A DNA stretch of 60,771 nucleotides from Candidatus Oscillibacter excrementigallinarum (GTDB lineage Bacteria; Bacillota; Clostridia; Oscillospirales; Oscillospiraceae). The translations under genes were made by a program, and so were the position numbers. The stretch spans positions 1-60,771 of the forward strand of contig DWZJ01000053.1 of the NCBI GenBank assembly GCA_019118245.1. Reading direction: 5' to 3'. Below the pieces are notes generated by a model, which saw only the letters and a list, made by a program, of their open reading frames with translations, made no database searches and was not told the DNA's origin. Of the stretch, positions 33,044 to 41,682 are shown one piece after another. How positions within the stretch are numbered: position 1 is the first letter of the stretch; every line of letters begins with the position of its first letter.

Positions 33044-33814
33044 ATGGAAAACGTTGTCTTACAAAAATTCCGGGAAGGGCATCCCAGCCTGGGAACCTTC
33101 ACCGCGCTGAACAATCCCCTGGCGGTGGAGAGCCTGCGCTACACCGGATTGGACTATGTGATCGTGGACACGGAGCACTCCCCGGTGGGCATCGAGTCCG
33201 CCGCGGCCCAGATCGCCGCCGCCCAGGGCGCCGGCCTGACGGCCCTGGCCCGTGCCAATGAGATCTCCCGCACCGCCGTCCTGCGGCTGCTGGACGTGGG
33301 CGCCCAGGGCATCGTGGTCCCCTGTGTGGAGACGGTGGACGAGGTTCGGGAGCTCGTCCAGTACGCCAAGTTCGCGCCCCTGGGGAACCGGGGCTTCTGC
33401 CCCACCCGGGACGGCGGCTGGGGCCACGCCGCCCACGCCACCTCCATCCCCGCCTACATGGAGGCCTGCAACCGGGAGACGCTGCTGCTGCCCCAGTGCG
33501 AGACCGTGGGCTGCCTGGAGCACATCGAGGAGATCACTGCCATGGACGGCGTGGACGGCATCTTCGTGGGGCCCTTTGACCTGTCCATCGCCCTAGGCCG
33601 TCCCGGCGAGTTCGACGCGCCGGAGGTCCACGACGCCATCCTGCGGGTCCAGACGGCCTGCAAGCGCAACGGCAAGCTGTCCATGATCTTCACCGGCGGC
33701 CCGGAGGCCTCCCGCCAGCGGTTTGCCGAGGGGTACGACAGCGCCGCCATGGGCATGGACACGCTGTTCTATGTGGAGATGTACAAAAAGATGGTGAACG
33801 AGGTCTGGGGCTGA
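33044..33814 (+). CDS. HpcH/HpaI family aldolase/citrate lyase-type protein
   Basis: 256 residues, the size of class II 2-keto-3-deoxy acid aldolases. The barrel shows DYVIVDTEHSPVGIE (metal/acid loop), ARANEISRTAVLRLLDVGAQGIVVPCVET (in parts) and FVGPFDLSIALGRPG near the C-terminal metal site. It likely cleaves or condenses a 2-oxo acid with pyruvate as product. The ATG at 33044 follows AGGAGG. It has its own promoter and terminator, so it is monocistronic after the por operon. Confidence 0.9.
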   Translation: MENVVLQKFREGHPSLGTFTALNNPLAVESLRYTGLDYVIVDTEHSPVGIESAAAQIAAAQGAGLTALARANEISRTAVLRLLDVGAQGIVVPCVETVDEVRELVQYAKFAPLGNRGFCPTRDGGWGHAAHATSIPAYMEACNRETLLLPQCETVGCLEHIEEITAMDGVDGIFVGPFDLSIALGRPGEFDAPEVHDAILRVQTACKRNGKLSMIFTGGPEASRQRFAEGYDSAAMGMDTLFYVEMYKKMVNEVWG

Positions 33815-33828
33815 CCCTTTCCAAACAA

Positions 33829-33864
33829 CAAAAAACCGGCGCGGAGCTCCGCGCCGGTTTTTTT
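33829..33864. terminator. bidirectional terminator between the aldolase and XpaC-like genes
   Basis: A-run, ACCGGCGCGGAG/CTCCGCGCCGGT, T-run. A strong symmetrical terminator for convergent genes. Confidence 0.9.
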
Positions 33865-35042
33865 CATTCTGCCTGCTTGGGCTTCTCTTCTGCGGCCATG
33901 CCGCCCAGGCCGAAGTCCTTTTCCACGCTGGCGGTATCCCGCTCCAGCATGGTCTCCATCACCCGGATGTCGCTGTCCACATCCAGGGCGTCGGCCTTGT
34001 ACAGCTCGTCCAGCTGGTGCTCGAACCCCTTGATGATGAGGTCCATGGTGGACTCGATTCGGGCCTTGGCCTGGCGGAGGTTTTCCCCTTCCACCCCGGC
34101 GGCCTCGAACTCCGCGTAGGAGTCCAGCAGCTTCTGGGTGGTGGGCAGGTAATAGTTCATAAAGGTGTCGATCCGGCCCTGCTTCTTCGGGTCCTCCTCC
34201 ACCGCCCGGAAGATCTTGGCGGTGATGGTCTCCAGCCGGTCGATCTTGGCGGAGAGCGCCTCATCGGCGATGGCGTCGTTGGCCCGGCGGATCTTCCGCA
34301 GGATACCGGAGTACCCCTCCTCCGTCTCCTTGGGCGGCGGCGCCGCGGCCGCTGCCTGGGCCTGCTCCTGCTGGCGCTTCTGCTTCAGCTCCGCGTCCGC
34401 CTGGCCGCTGCGAAAGAGATACCCCAGCTCCATGTTCAGGTACGCCTCGTCCCCGAAGTAGCCCTTGTCGATCATCTTCTGCAGGTCCTTCTCCACCCGG
34501 ACCCTGGGATACCCCAGGGTCCGGGACAGCTGCTCCACCGCCATGGCCTCGTAGTCCCCCACCACGGCCAGGTACTTGTTGTACCGCTTCAGGCTGCGGT
34601 CGATGGACGTCCCGCTGCAGAACATGGCCACGCCGGCTGCGGTGATGGCCAGCGCCCACAGAAGCTCCTCGATGTACCAGACCTCTATCTTGCCCAGCCA
34701 GATCATCATGTCGATGGGGCTCCAGCAGGCCGCCAGGCCGCAGACCGTCAGCACCACGCCGATGATCTTCAGCCACTTGGCGTTGGACTTCTTCGGCGCT
34801 GGAGACCGCATGGCGTTGCGCATGACCTTTTTAGCCCCGCCAGACTCCGCCTCCAGCCCGGCGGTCTTCGCCGCTCCGGTCTGATTGAGGGAAGGCGCGG
34901 AGGTCCGGCGCTTCTTGTCATCGCTGCCGAAGAGCTTTACCAGCAGCATCACCAGCGCGATGGGCCACAGACCCACGGCAAACAGGACCACGATGGCCAC
35001 CCAGACGCCGACGCCCTCCTGCTTCTTGTTCTTCCTGGCCAC
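33864..35042 (-). CDS. XpaC-like membrane protein (5-bromo-4-chloroindolyl phosphate hydrolysis family)
   Basis: 392 residues. Three hydrophobic segments lie in the N-terminal third (about 13-36, 90-110, 125-145). A DNA-binding-like stretch (YEAMAVEQLSRTLGYPRVRVEKDLQKM) follows, then an Ala/Gln-rich linker, then the helical XpaC domain (about 255-370) with RRANDAIADEALSAKI and DTFMNYYLPTTQKLLDSY. XpaC-family proteins are often linked to tellurite/stress genes; the role is unknown. Last gene of a five-gene minus-strand cluster. Confidence 0.85.
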   Translation of the reverse strand: MARKNKKQEGVGVWVAIVVLFAVGLWPIALVMLLVKLFGSDDKKRRTSAPSLNQTGAAKTAGLEAESGGAKKVMRNAMRSPAPKKSNAKWLKIIGVVLTVCGLAACWSPIDMMIWLGKIEVWYIEELLWALAITAAGVAMFCSGTSIDRSLKRYNKYLAVVGDYEAMAVEQLSRTLGYPRVRVEKDLQKMIDKGYFGDEAYLNMELGYLFRSGQADAELKQKRQQEQAQAAAAAPPPKETEEGYSGILRKIRRANDAIADEALSAKIDRLETITAKIFRAVEEDPKKQGRIDTFMNYYLPTTQKLLDSYAEFEAAGVEGENLRQAKARIESTMDLIIKGFEHQLDELYKADALDVDSDIRVMETMLERDTASVEKDFGLGGMAAEEKPKQAE

Positions 35043-35047
35043 GGCCC

Positions 35048-35257
35048 TCAGTCCTCCTTCTGCTTCAGCTTGCGCTTGTTGCCCTGCTCATCCACCACGT
35101 AGGTGTGGTCCAGCTGGCTTTTCAGATCCCCCAGGACGGAGTCGATGTACTCCCGCCGCAGGGCAGCCTGTTCCATCCGCTCCCACTCCGTCAGGCCCTC
35201 CGGCGTCCTGGCCTTCCGGGCCAGCTCGTTGATACGGTCGATCTGCTTTTGGTCCAT
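35048..35257 (-). CDS. DUF896 (YnzC-like) small protein
   Basis: 69 residues: IDRINELARKARTPEGLT and ERMEQAALRREYIDSV are the hallmarks of DUF896/UPF0291, a two-helix cytoplasmic protein related to the SOS-linked B. subtilis YneB-YnzC proteins. AGGAGGAG precedes the ATG. It sits 5 bp before the XpaC-like gene. Confidence 0.88.
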   Translation of the reverse strand: MDQKQIDRINELARKARTPEGLTEWERMEQAALRREYIDSVLGDLKSQLDHTYVVDEQGNKRKLKQKED

Positions 35258-35272
35258 GTCTCGCTCCTCCTG

Positions 35273-35494
35273 TCAGGTGTCCGGGCGCTGGCGCTCGAAT
35301 ACCAAGTCGATGCTCTCGATAAATCCCCCGGCCCGCTGGCGCTTGGGGATAAAACCGGCGTACCGCCAGCCCTCTGCCGCCCGGCGGCGGATGGCCTTCT
35401 GATGGGCCGCAGTCTCCATGCCGAAACCGCCCAGCAGGCTCCAGCCGCCTCCGCCCTCGTCACAGGCGACCTCTTCAAACGCGTATTCCAGCAT
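35273..35494 (-). CDS. DUF4177-like small protein
   Basis: 73 residues: MLEYAFEEVACDEGGG at the start, RRAAEGWRYAGFIPKRQ in the middle and ESIDLVFERQRP at the end. The pattern (beta strand, helix ending in EGWRY, two strands) is that of DUF4177. GAGAGGAGG precedes the ATG. It lies between the YlmH-like and DUF896 genes with short gaps, so it is probably cotranscribed. Confidence 0.75.
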   Translation of the reverse strand: MLEYAFEEVACDEGGGGWSLLGGFGMETAAHQKAIRRRAAEGWRYAGFIPKRQRAGGFIESIDLVFERQRPDT

Positions 35495-35508
35495 CCAGCG
35501 TCCTCCTC

Positions 35509-36300
35509 TCAGATATATCGCTTCACCACGATGGCGGTGCGTCCCTTTTTCGTGACGCCGCCCACCTCCGCCAGCTGAAATTTTCCAAAGCCCCGGGCGG
35601 AGACCGTATCCCCTGCCGCAAGCAGTTTGTCCGCTTTTGTACACGCCCGCCAGTTCACCTGGACGTGGCCGGACGAGATCAGCTCCGCCGCCCTGCCCCG
35701 GGCCATCCGGAAGCCGGTGGAGCATACCGCGTCCAGCCGCAGGGAGGAGACGGTGTCCCGGATCTCCTCGCACCGGACCTCCGGGATGTGGAGGTGGGCG
35801 GCGGGGATCTCCGTCACCGTCAGCCGCGCCCGGCCGGCGCTGTTCCAGCTGGAGAGCAGGAACTCCGCCACCGTGTCCAGCACGATCAGGTCCGCGCTCT
35901 CCGGGGACACCAGGATGTCCCCCACCTTCTCCCGGACGATGCCCATGCCCATGAGGCTGCCCAGGATGTCCCGGTGGCTCAGGCGGTCCTCCGGCCGGAA
36001 TGCCGCCCGCAGACACCGGAGGGGGCTCTCCGCCGTCTCCGGCTCCATCCAGTCCGGCAGGAACAGCAGGATGTTCCGCTCCGCCCCCTGGTAGCCCCCC
36101 TGGCGGAGCCAGGCAGTCTCCGGGATGTCGGCCAGGCGCAGCAGGTCCTGGGCCAGCATCTGCTGCTGGGGGGAGAGGAAGTCCGTCCAGGCGGGGACAT
36201 TGCGGCTTTCCGCCTGCTCCGCCCGGTCCAGGACCTTGGCCAGCAGCAGCCGGTCCTCGCCTTCCGCCCCGCAGCGGTCCAGCAGCTTACTCTTTTCCAT
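35509..36300 (-). CDS. YlmH-type S4-domain RNA-binding protein
   Basis: 263 residues. An N-terminal YlmH domain (LSPQQQMLAQDLLRLADIP, GAERNILLFLPDW) is followed by a C-terminal S4 domain (about 185-250: SSLRLDAVCSTGFRMARGRA, SGHVQVNW). YlmH binds ribosomes and has been tied to rescue of stalled 50S subunits. In most Firmicutes it lies in the sep/divIVA cluster; here it overlaps the end of an ABC exporter gene by 14 bp. Confidence 0.88.
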   Translation of the reverse strand: MEKSKLLDRCGAEGEDRLLLAKVLDRAEQAESRNVPAWTDFLSPQQQMLAQDLLRLADIPETAWLRQGGYQGAERNILLFLPDWMEPETAESPLRCLRAAFRPEDRLSHRDILGSLMGMGIVREKVGDILVSPESADLIVLDTVAEFLLSSWNSAGRARLTVTEIPAAHLHIPEVRCEEIRDTVSSLRLDAVCSTGFRMARGRAAELISSGHVQVNWRACTKADKLLAAGDTVSARGFGKFQLAEVGGVTKKGRTAIVVKRYI

Positions 36301-38047
36301 GGCCGATCAGCTCCTGTGTCCGCACCAGTTCCGCATAGGCCCCGTTCTTCGCCATCAGCTCGTCGTGGCTGCCCAGCTCCGTGATGCGGCCGTCCTCGAT
36401 GACGGCGATGCGGTCCGCGTTGCGGACGGTGGAGAGCCGGTGGGCGATGATGATGGTGGTGCGGCCGTGGGCCAGCTTCTCAAAGGTCTCCTGGAGCTTG
36501 GCCTCCGTCACGGAGTCCAGGGCGGAGGTGGCCTCGTCCAAAATCAGCACCGGCGGGTCCTTCAAAAAGATCCGGGCGATGGAGATGCGCTGCTTCTGCC
36601 CGCCGGAGAGCAGGGTGCCCCGCTCGCCCACATAGGTGTTGAATCCCTCGGGCAGGGCCACGATGTCGTCGTAGATCTCCGCCAGCCGGGCCGCCCGGGC
36701 CACCTCCTCTTCCGAGGCGCCGGGCTTGCCGTAGCGGATGTTCTCCAGAATGCTGGCGGCGAACAGGAACACGTCCTGCTGTACCACACCCACGTTCTGC
36801 CGCAGGGACTCCTGGGTCACCTCCCGGACGTCGCGGCCGTCGATGCGGACGGCGCCGTCCGTCACGTCATAGAACCGGGGGATCAGCTGGCACAGGGTGG
36901 ACTTGCCGCCTCCGGATGGCCCCACCACGGCGATGGTCTCGCCGGGGCGGATGTGGAGATCCACATCGTGGAGCACCGCCAGGTCATCCTGATAGGCGAA
37001 GGACACATGGTCCACATCGATGCGTCCCTCCACCCGGGAGAGGGCGACGGCGTCCGGTGCGTCCTGCATGGCGGGCTCCTCCCGCATCAGCTCCAGGAAC
37101 CGGGCAAAGCCGGCGGTGCCGTTGGCGAACAGCTCCGCGAAGGTGGAGAGCTTGCGGACCGGGTTCACGAAGGTGGTGATATACAGGCTGAAGGTGATCA
37201 GGTCCACCGTGTCCATCCGGCCCCGCATGATGAGGAAGCCGCCCACGGAGATCACCGCCACGGAGAGGATGCACAGGAAGAACTCCATCACCGCGTTGAA
37301 CCGGCCCATGGCCCGGTGGAACGCCCGCTTGGAGGTCTTGAAGCTGTCATTGGACACGTCGAACTTCTCCAGCTCCGCCTCCTCATTGGCGAAGGCCTTG
37401 GCGGTCTTGATGCCGGAGAGGCCGGACTCGATGTCGGCGTTGATGGTGGCCGTCCGCTGCTTGACCTTGATGGAGGCGTCCTGCATGGACCTGCGGCACT
37501 TCCACACCACCAGGAAAAACACCGGGATGATGCAGGCGATCACCAGGGCCAGCTGCCACTGAATGGTGAACATAATGATCAAAGCGCCCACTATGGTGAC
37601 ACCTGAGATGAAAACATCCTCCGGGCCGTGGTGAGCCAGCTCGGTGATGTCGAAGAGGTCCGCCGTCAGCCGGCTCATCAGCTGGCCGGTGCGGTTGCGG
37701 TCGTAGTAGTCAAAGCTCAGCTCCTGCATATGGCGGAACAGGTCCCGGCGGATGTCCGCCTCCACCAGGATGCCGAAGGTGTGGCCGTAGTAGCAGATGA
37801 TATAGGTGAACACAGACCGCAGGATATAGGCGCAGAACACCACCGCCATCACCATGAAGAAGGTCTGATAGGCGCTCTTCGGCAGCAGCTCGTACATGCA
37901 CCACCGGGACACATAGGGAAACGCCAGGTCGATCAAAGCGATCATCAGGGCGCAGCACATATCCAGCAGGAACAGCCGCCGGTGGGGCTTGAAGTAGGAC
38001 AGGAAGATCCGCAGGGCGGAGCTCTCCTGAAACTGTCGGGTCGTCAT
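36287..38047 (-). CDS. ABC exporter, fused membrane and ATPase domains (type IV)
   Basis: 586 residues: six membrane helices (about 20-310), then the nucleotide-binding domain with Walker A GPSGGGKST, Q-loop VQQDVFLFA, signature LSGGQKQRISIARIF, Walker B VLILDEATSALD and the switch His in IIIAHRLS. It works as a homo- or heterodimer; no partner half-transporter is adjacent, so a homodimer is likely. The substrate is unknown (lipid, peptide or drug). First gene of the cluster running to XpaC. Confidence 0.93.
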   Translation of the reverse strand: MTTRQFQESSALRIFLSYFKPHRRLFLLDMCCALMIALIDLAFPYVSRWCMYELLPKSAYQTFFMVMAVVFCAYILRSVFTYIICYYGHTFGILVEADIRRDLFRHMQELSFDYYDRNRTGQLMSRLTADLFDITELAHHGPEDVFISGVTIVGALIIMFTIQWQLALVIACIIPVFFLVVWKCRRSMQDASIKVKQRTATINADIESGLSGIKTAKAFANEEAELEKFDVSNDSFKTSKRAFHRAMGRFNAVMEFFLCILSVAVISVGGFLIMRGRMDTVDLITFSLYITTFVNPVRKLSTFAELFANGTAGFARFLELMREEPAMQDAPDAVALSRVEGRIDVDHVSFAYQDDLAVLHDVDLHIRPGETIAVVGPSGGGKSTLCQLIPRFYDVTDGAVRIDGRDVREVTQESLRQNVGVVQQDVFLFAASILENIRYGKPGASEEEVARAARLAEIYDDIVALPEGFNTYVGERGTLLSGGQKQRISIARIFLKDPPVLILDEATSALDSVTEAKLQETFEKLAHGRTTIIIAHRLSTVRNADRIAVIEDGRITELGSHDELMAKNGAYAELVRTQELIGHGKE

Positions 38048-38085
38048 GGTACTCTCCTTTTTCTTGAACGATTCATATCGATCAA

Positions 38086-38114
38086 ATCATAGCACACTTT
38101 TTCCCCGGACGCAA
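38086..38114 (-). promoter_or_regulatory. promoter of the ABC exporter cluster
   Basis: Minus strand TTGCGT (38114-38109), 17-bp spacer, TATGAT (38091-38086). Confidence 0.65.
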
Positions 38115-38156
38115 CGAGAGATCCCCGTGTGTCCTTACACATCCGGGGATCTCTCG
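38115..38156. terminator. hairpin between the zinc-ribbon gene and the ABC exporter
   Basis: CGAGAGATCCCCG with its perfect complement, 16-base loop. It should separate the upstream zinc-ribbon gene from the exporter promoter, though the T-run is absent on the minus strand. Confidence 0.55.
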
Positions 38157-38169
38157 CACCGTTTTCTTA

Positions 38170-39114
38170 TCAATTTTGCAGATACTCGCCCATCATGTAG
38201 CCGGTGGTGGTCACGCCGCCGGTGGCTACAAAGGTGATCTCATACCAGCCGTTCCCGGCGCTCTGCACCACCTGCACCGTGGCGCCGTTGGACACCGTGG
38301 CCAGGATCTCGCTGCTGGTGTTGGGCTGGGAGCGGACCCGCACGCCGTTCCCGGCGTTGACCACCGTCGCGGTCCCTGCCGTCAGGCCCCCGCCGCCGGA
38401 GGACGTGCCGGTGGACCCGCTGTCCGTGCCGGAGCCGGTGGTGGTGCTGCCGCCCCGCACCCGCACCAGGCAGGTGCCCTTGGCGGAGCCGTCCGTCACC
38501 GTCAGGGTGGCCTGGCCGGAGGAGACGGCGGTCACGTTGCCGCTGGCATCCACGGAGGCGATGCCGTCGTCACTGCTGCTCCAGGTGTAGGTACCGGTCC
38601 CGCCGGAGACCGTCAGGGGAATGGGCTCGTCTCCCACGGACATGGTGAACTCCTCTCTGGGAGAGCCCATATAGGCGATGGTCAGCGTCTCCGGCAAATC
38701 GGAGAGGTCTGTCTCCGGGGCCGTGGTGGTGCCGCTGTCGGCATCCCCGGTCTCCCCAGTGTCGCTGCCGTCCTCCGGCATGGTCACATCCCCGCTGTCG
38801 TCCGGATCCGGTGCCTCAGGCGTCACATCCTCCACCTGCTGGTCCTGGGTCCCGCTGTCGCCGGAGAGCCGGCTGGCGATCCGGTCACCGAACAGGAGGT
38901 AGACCAGCAGCGCCAGCATGATCACGATCAGAACGATCAGAATGGGGCTGAGCAGATTGGGCTGACGATTCTTGGCCGTCCGCTTGCCGCCCCGGCCGGA
39001 GCTCCTGCGGATCTGGCTTCCGCTCTGCAGGGCCTCTTCCTCCTCACAGAACGGGCAATTTTTATAGGTATCGGAATACTTCTCCCCACAGACGGGGCAG
39101 CGTTTCATGGCCAT
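38170..39114 (-). CDS. zinc-ribbon membrane protein with Ig-like and SH3 domains
   Basis: 314 residues. The N terminus is a cytoplasmic zinc ribbon (CPVCGEKYSDTYKNCPFCEE), then a basic linker, one membrane helix (about 52-76), an acidic Asp/Ser/Gly-rich stalk, a BIG2-type Ig-like domain (GTYTWSSSDDGIASVDASG) and a C-terminal SH3 domain (VRVRSQPNTSSEIL). It probably joins a cytoplasmic signal to the cell wall. The ATG at 39114 follows GGGAGGA; ATG 39108 is possible. Confidence 0.8.
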   Translation of the reverse strand: MAMKRCPVCGEKYSDTYKNCPFCEEEEALQSGSQIRRSSGRGGKRTAKNRQPNLLSPILIVLIVIMLALLVYLLFGDRIASRLSGDSGTQDQQVEDVTPEAPDPDDSGDVTMPEDGSDTGETGDADSGTTTAPETDLSDLPETLTIAYMGSPREEFTMSVGDEPIPLTVSGGTGTYTWSSSDDGIASVDASGNVTAVSSGQATLTVTDGSAKGTCLVRVRGGSTTTGSGTDSGSTGTSSGGGGLTAGTATVVNAGNGVRVRSQPNTSSEILATVSNGATVQVVQSAGNGWYEITFVATGGVTTTGYMMGEYLQN

Positions 39115-39153
39115 GGGTCCATCCTCCCGCGCATCAGCGTTCTCACAATTTAC

Positions 39154-39182
39154 ATAATATCGGCTTTTTTCAGAGCCGTCAA
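39154..39182 (-). promoter_or_regulatory. promoter of the zinc-ribbon gene
   Basis: Minus strand TTGACG (39182-39177), 17-bp spacer, TATTAT (39159-39154). Confidence 0.6.
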
Positions 39183-39232
39183 GTATCGGCTGTCGATTTC
39201 TCAGGAAATTTGCAGTTTTCCAGCGCTTGTCC

Positions 39233-39261
39233 TTGCTTTTGGGCAGCACCTCACCTATAAT
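39233..39261 (+). promoter_or_regulatory. promoter of udk
   Basis: TTGCTT (39233-39238), 17-bp spacer, consensus TATAAT (39256-39261). Confidence 0.6.
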
Positions 39262-39322
39262 GGACGAAAGAGAAACCGGTTTTGTTTCACAGAACTGTCA
39301 AATTTTAGGGGGAATCGGGAAG

Positions 39323-39940
39323 ATGGATACCATGCTGATTGGGATCGCCGGGGGCACCGGCTCCGGCAAGACCACCCTGACCCGGCATTTGAAAGAGCAT
39401 TTCGGTGGCGATGTGACCGTCATCGGCCACGACAGCTATTACAAGCGACAGGAGGGAAAGACCTACGAGGAGCGGGCCCAGGTGAACTACGACCACCCCA
39501 ACGCCTTTGACACGGAGCTGCTGATCCAGCACCTGCGGGAGCTGAAGGCCGGCCGCTCCATCCAGTGCCCCGTCTACTCCTACGCGGACCACAACCGCAC
39601 GGATCAGACAGTGACCATCACCCCAACCAAGGTCATCATCGTGGAGGGCATCCTGATTTTCCAGAATCCCACCCTGCGGGAGATGTTCGACATCAAGATC
39701 TTCGTGGAGACGGACGCGGACGAACGCATCCTCCGCCGCTGCCTGCGGGACGTGGAGGAGCGGGGCCGGACGCTCCAGTCCGTGGTGAATCAGTACCTCA
39801 CCACCGTAAAGCCCATGCACGAGAAGTACGTGGAGCCCTCCCGGAAGTACGCGGACATCGTGGTGCTGGAGGGCGGCCACAATCTGGTGGCCCTGGACAT
39901 GATCATGCAGCGGATCCAGGGGCACATCAACGGGAACTGA
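39323..39940 (+). CDS. udk: uridine/cytidine kinase
   Basis: 205 residues, the usual length. The P-loop GIAGGTGSGKTT is near the N terminus, followed by GHDSYYKRQ, NYDHPNAFDTELL and the lid with RRCLRDVEERGR. It phosphorylates uridine and cytidine for pyrimidine salvage in the cytoplasm. A run of G before the ATG serves as ribosome site. Its own promoter and terminator bracket it. Confidence 0.95.
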   Translation: MDTMLIGIAGGTGSGKTTLTRHLKEHFGGDVTVIGHDSYYKRQEGKTYEERAQVNYDHPNAFDTELLIQHLRELKAGRSIQCPVYSYADHNRTDQTVTITPTKVIIVEGILIFQNPTLREMFDIKIFVETDADERILRRCLRDVEERGRTLQSVVNQYLTTVKPMHEKYVEPSRKYADIVVLEGGHNLVALDMIMQRIQGHINGN

Positions 39941-39974
39941 CCGTCCGCCGCCATGCCATTTCTGCAAAAAGCGA

Positions 39975-40018
39975 AAGCCGCCCGCCGGGAGAAAATCCCG
40001 GCGGGCGGCTTGTTTCTA
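39975..40018. terminator. terminator between udk and the YbaK-like gene
   Basis: AAGCCGCCCGCCGGGA gaaaa and its perfect complement. It serves convergent genes; a short T-run follows on the plus strand. Confidence 0.85.
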
Positions 40019-40501
40019 TGACAGCGGACACCAGACCACCGGCACGCCCTGGTCTTCCAACAGTGCCGCCAGATCGTCCAGATCCAGGAAGATCGTGGCG
40101 GTGTTCTCCAGCGGGTGGACGCCTACGGTCTGCCCCCGCAGAGACGCATCCAGCACCACGGTGACGGTTCCGGCCGGTGCCCGGAGGGCGCCCAGCGGCG
40201 TCACCTGTCCTGGCTGCAGGCCCAGCAGCCGTTCCAGGTCCGCGGCTCCCGCAAAGCTCAAAGGGCGGCTGTCCAATATCTGCCGCAGAGCCTTCAAATC
40301 TGCCGTCTGCCCGCCGTCCAGTGACACCAGATAGTACCGCCGCTTCTTGTCATCCCGCAGGAAGAGGTTTTTCAAAATCCGCTCCTCCTCCGGCAGACGG
40401 AGGGCATGGAGCTCCTCCATGTTCCACACCGCAGGGTGCGTCACCTCCTCAAAGGGGATCTTCCGTGCCCGCAGCAGGGCATACAGCGCCTCCCGGTCCA
40501 T
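40016..40501 (-). CDS. YbaK/ProX-type aminoacyl-tRNA editing domain protein
   Basis: 161 residues, a free-standing editing domain that covers the whole protein: KNLFLRDDKKRRYYLV, FAGAADLERLLGLQPGQVTPLGAL (in parts) and the C-terminal VGVHPLENTATIFL. The family removes misacylated amino acids, usually Ala from tRNA-Pro. The KNLFLRD..LVSL signature matches ProX (ProXp-ala) of Clostridia. The ATG at 40501 has GGGGG upstream; a GTG at 40507 overlaps the preceding stop. Confidence 0.88.
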   Translation of the reverse strand: MDREALYALLRARKIPFEEVTHPAVWNMEELHALRLPEEERILKNLFLRDDKKRRYYLVSLDGGQTADLKALRQILDSRPLSFAGAADLERLLGLQPGQVTPLGALRAPAGTVTVVLDASLRGQTVGVHPLENTATIFLDLDDLAALLEDQGVPVVWCPLS

Positions 40502-40503
40502 TC

Positions 40504-41121
40504 TCACACCCCCGCGAAGCGGAACACCACGCCCACGACGGCCGAAATGCCGATGAACACGATGGGATGGAGCTTCTTGGTGGGCTTCACCCAGTTGGTC
40601 AGTGCCAGCAGGACCGCCGCCAGCAGCAGCCCAGGCCAGTTGAACAGCCCCGCCAGGCCGCCGGTGCCCAGCTGGAACTGGTTGACGATCCCGGTCTCCG
40701 GCGCTGTCACCACGATGTTGGTCAGCACCTCAAACACCACTGACACGCAGGCGGCGCCGATCAGGCCCGTGGAGGCGGGCCGCAGGCCGTAGAAGGCCCG
40801 GTCCACATACCGGTTCTCCCGGAAGCTCCGCAGCAGGGCGGCGATGATGAGGATGACGATGATGGAGGGAGTCACCTCGCCCAGCGTGGCGATGACCGCG
40901 CCGGGGACACCGCCCACGGTAAAGCCCACATAGGTGGCCATGTTGATGCCGATGGGGCCGGGCGTGGACTCGGACACCGCCAGCATATTCATCAGATCCG
41001 CCTGGGTGAACCAGCCGGTGGCCTCCCCCATGTCGTGGAGGAATGGCAGCGTGGCCATGCCGCCGCCGATGGCGAACAGGCCGGTCTTGAAAAACTCCCA
41101 GAACAGGCGCAGATAGATCAT
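40504..41121 (-). CDS. chromate transporter family protein, second half-gene
   Basis: 205 residues, one CHR domain with six helices: FFKTGLFAIGGGMATLPFLHD and STPGPIGINMATYVGF are the family motifs. Two single-domain proteins are encoded by overlapping genes (ATGA), the arrangement seen for heterodimeric short-chain ChrA. In anaerobes the substrate may be another oxyanion. Confidence 0.88.
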   Translation of the reverse strand: MIYLRLFWEFFKTGLFAIGGGMATLPFLHDMGEATGWFTQADLMNMLAVSESTPGPIGINMATYVGFTVGGVPGAVIATLGEVTPSIIVILIIAALLRSFRENRYVDRAFYGLRPASTGLIGAACVSVVFEVLTNIVVTAPETGIVNQFQLGTGGLAGLFNWPGLLLAAVLLALTNWVKPTKKLHPIVFIGISAVVGVVFRFAGV

Positions 41122-41660
41122 GACCGCTTCGCCTCCAAATTCTTCAGCAGGATGCCGATGACCGCGGCCACCAGAATGAACCACACCGGGGAGATGTCCA
41201 TCACCGTGCTGCCGATGAGCACCACCACAAAGATCACCGCCGTGGGCTTATCCACCACGGAGTTCTTCATCAGCTTGAGAGTGGCGTTGAAGATCAGCAC
41301 GCACACGCACACCTGGATGCCCGCAAAGGCGTTCTGGACCCAGGCCAGGTCCGCGAAGTTGTTGATGAGCCCCGCCAGAATGGAAATGATGACCAGAGAC
41401 GGGAAGACAATGCCCAAGGTGGCCACGATGCCCCCGGCGATGCCCTTGTACTTCTGGCCGATAAACGTGGCCGTGTTGACGGCGATGATGCCCGGCGTGC
41501 ACTGGCCGATGGCGTAGTAGTCCGTCAGTTCCTCCTCCGTGGCCCAGTGCCGGGTCTCCACGATCTCCCGCTGGAGAATGGGCAGCATGGCCATGCCGCC
41601 GCCAAAGGTCATGACCCCCATTTTGGCGAAGGTCCAAAACAATGTCCAAAGCTGTTTCAA
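41118..41660 (-). CDS. chromate transporter family protein, first half-gene
   Basis: 180 residues, one CHR domain with FAKMGVMTFGGGMAMLPILQRE and QCTPGIIAVNTATFIG. TTG start at 41660, chosen because AGAGGGGG lies 7 bases before and the family begins with this WTLFWTFAKMG helix. Its last four bases overlap the start of the second half-gene. Confidence 0.88.
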   Translation of the reverse strand: MKQLWTLFWTFAKMGVMTFGGGMAMLPILQREIVETRHWATEEELTDYYAIGQCTPGIIAVNTATFIGQKYKGIAGGIVATLGIVFPSLVIISILAGLINNFADLAWVQNAFAGIQVCVCVLIFNATLKLMKNSVVDKPTAVIFVVVLIGSTVMDISPVWFILVAAVIGILLKNLEAKRS

Positions 41661-41682
41661 TCCGCTTCCCCCTCTGTCTCTC

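Noticed and set aside
40504-41660. A frameshifted single ChrA gene
   Set aside because: The two halves overlap by a clean ATGA, each has its own start and ribosome site, and paired single-domain CHR genes are a known arrangement.
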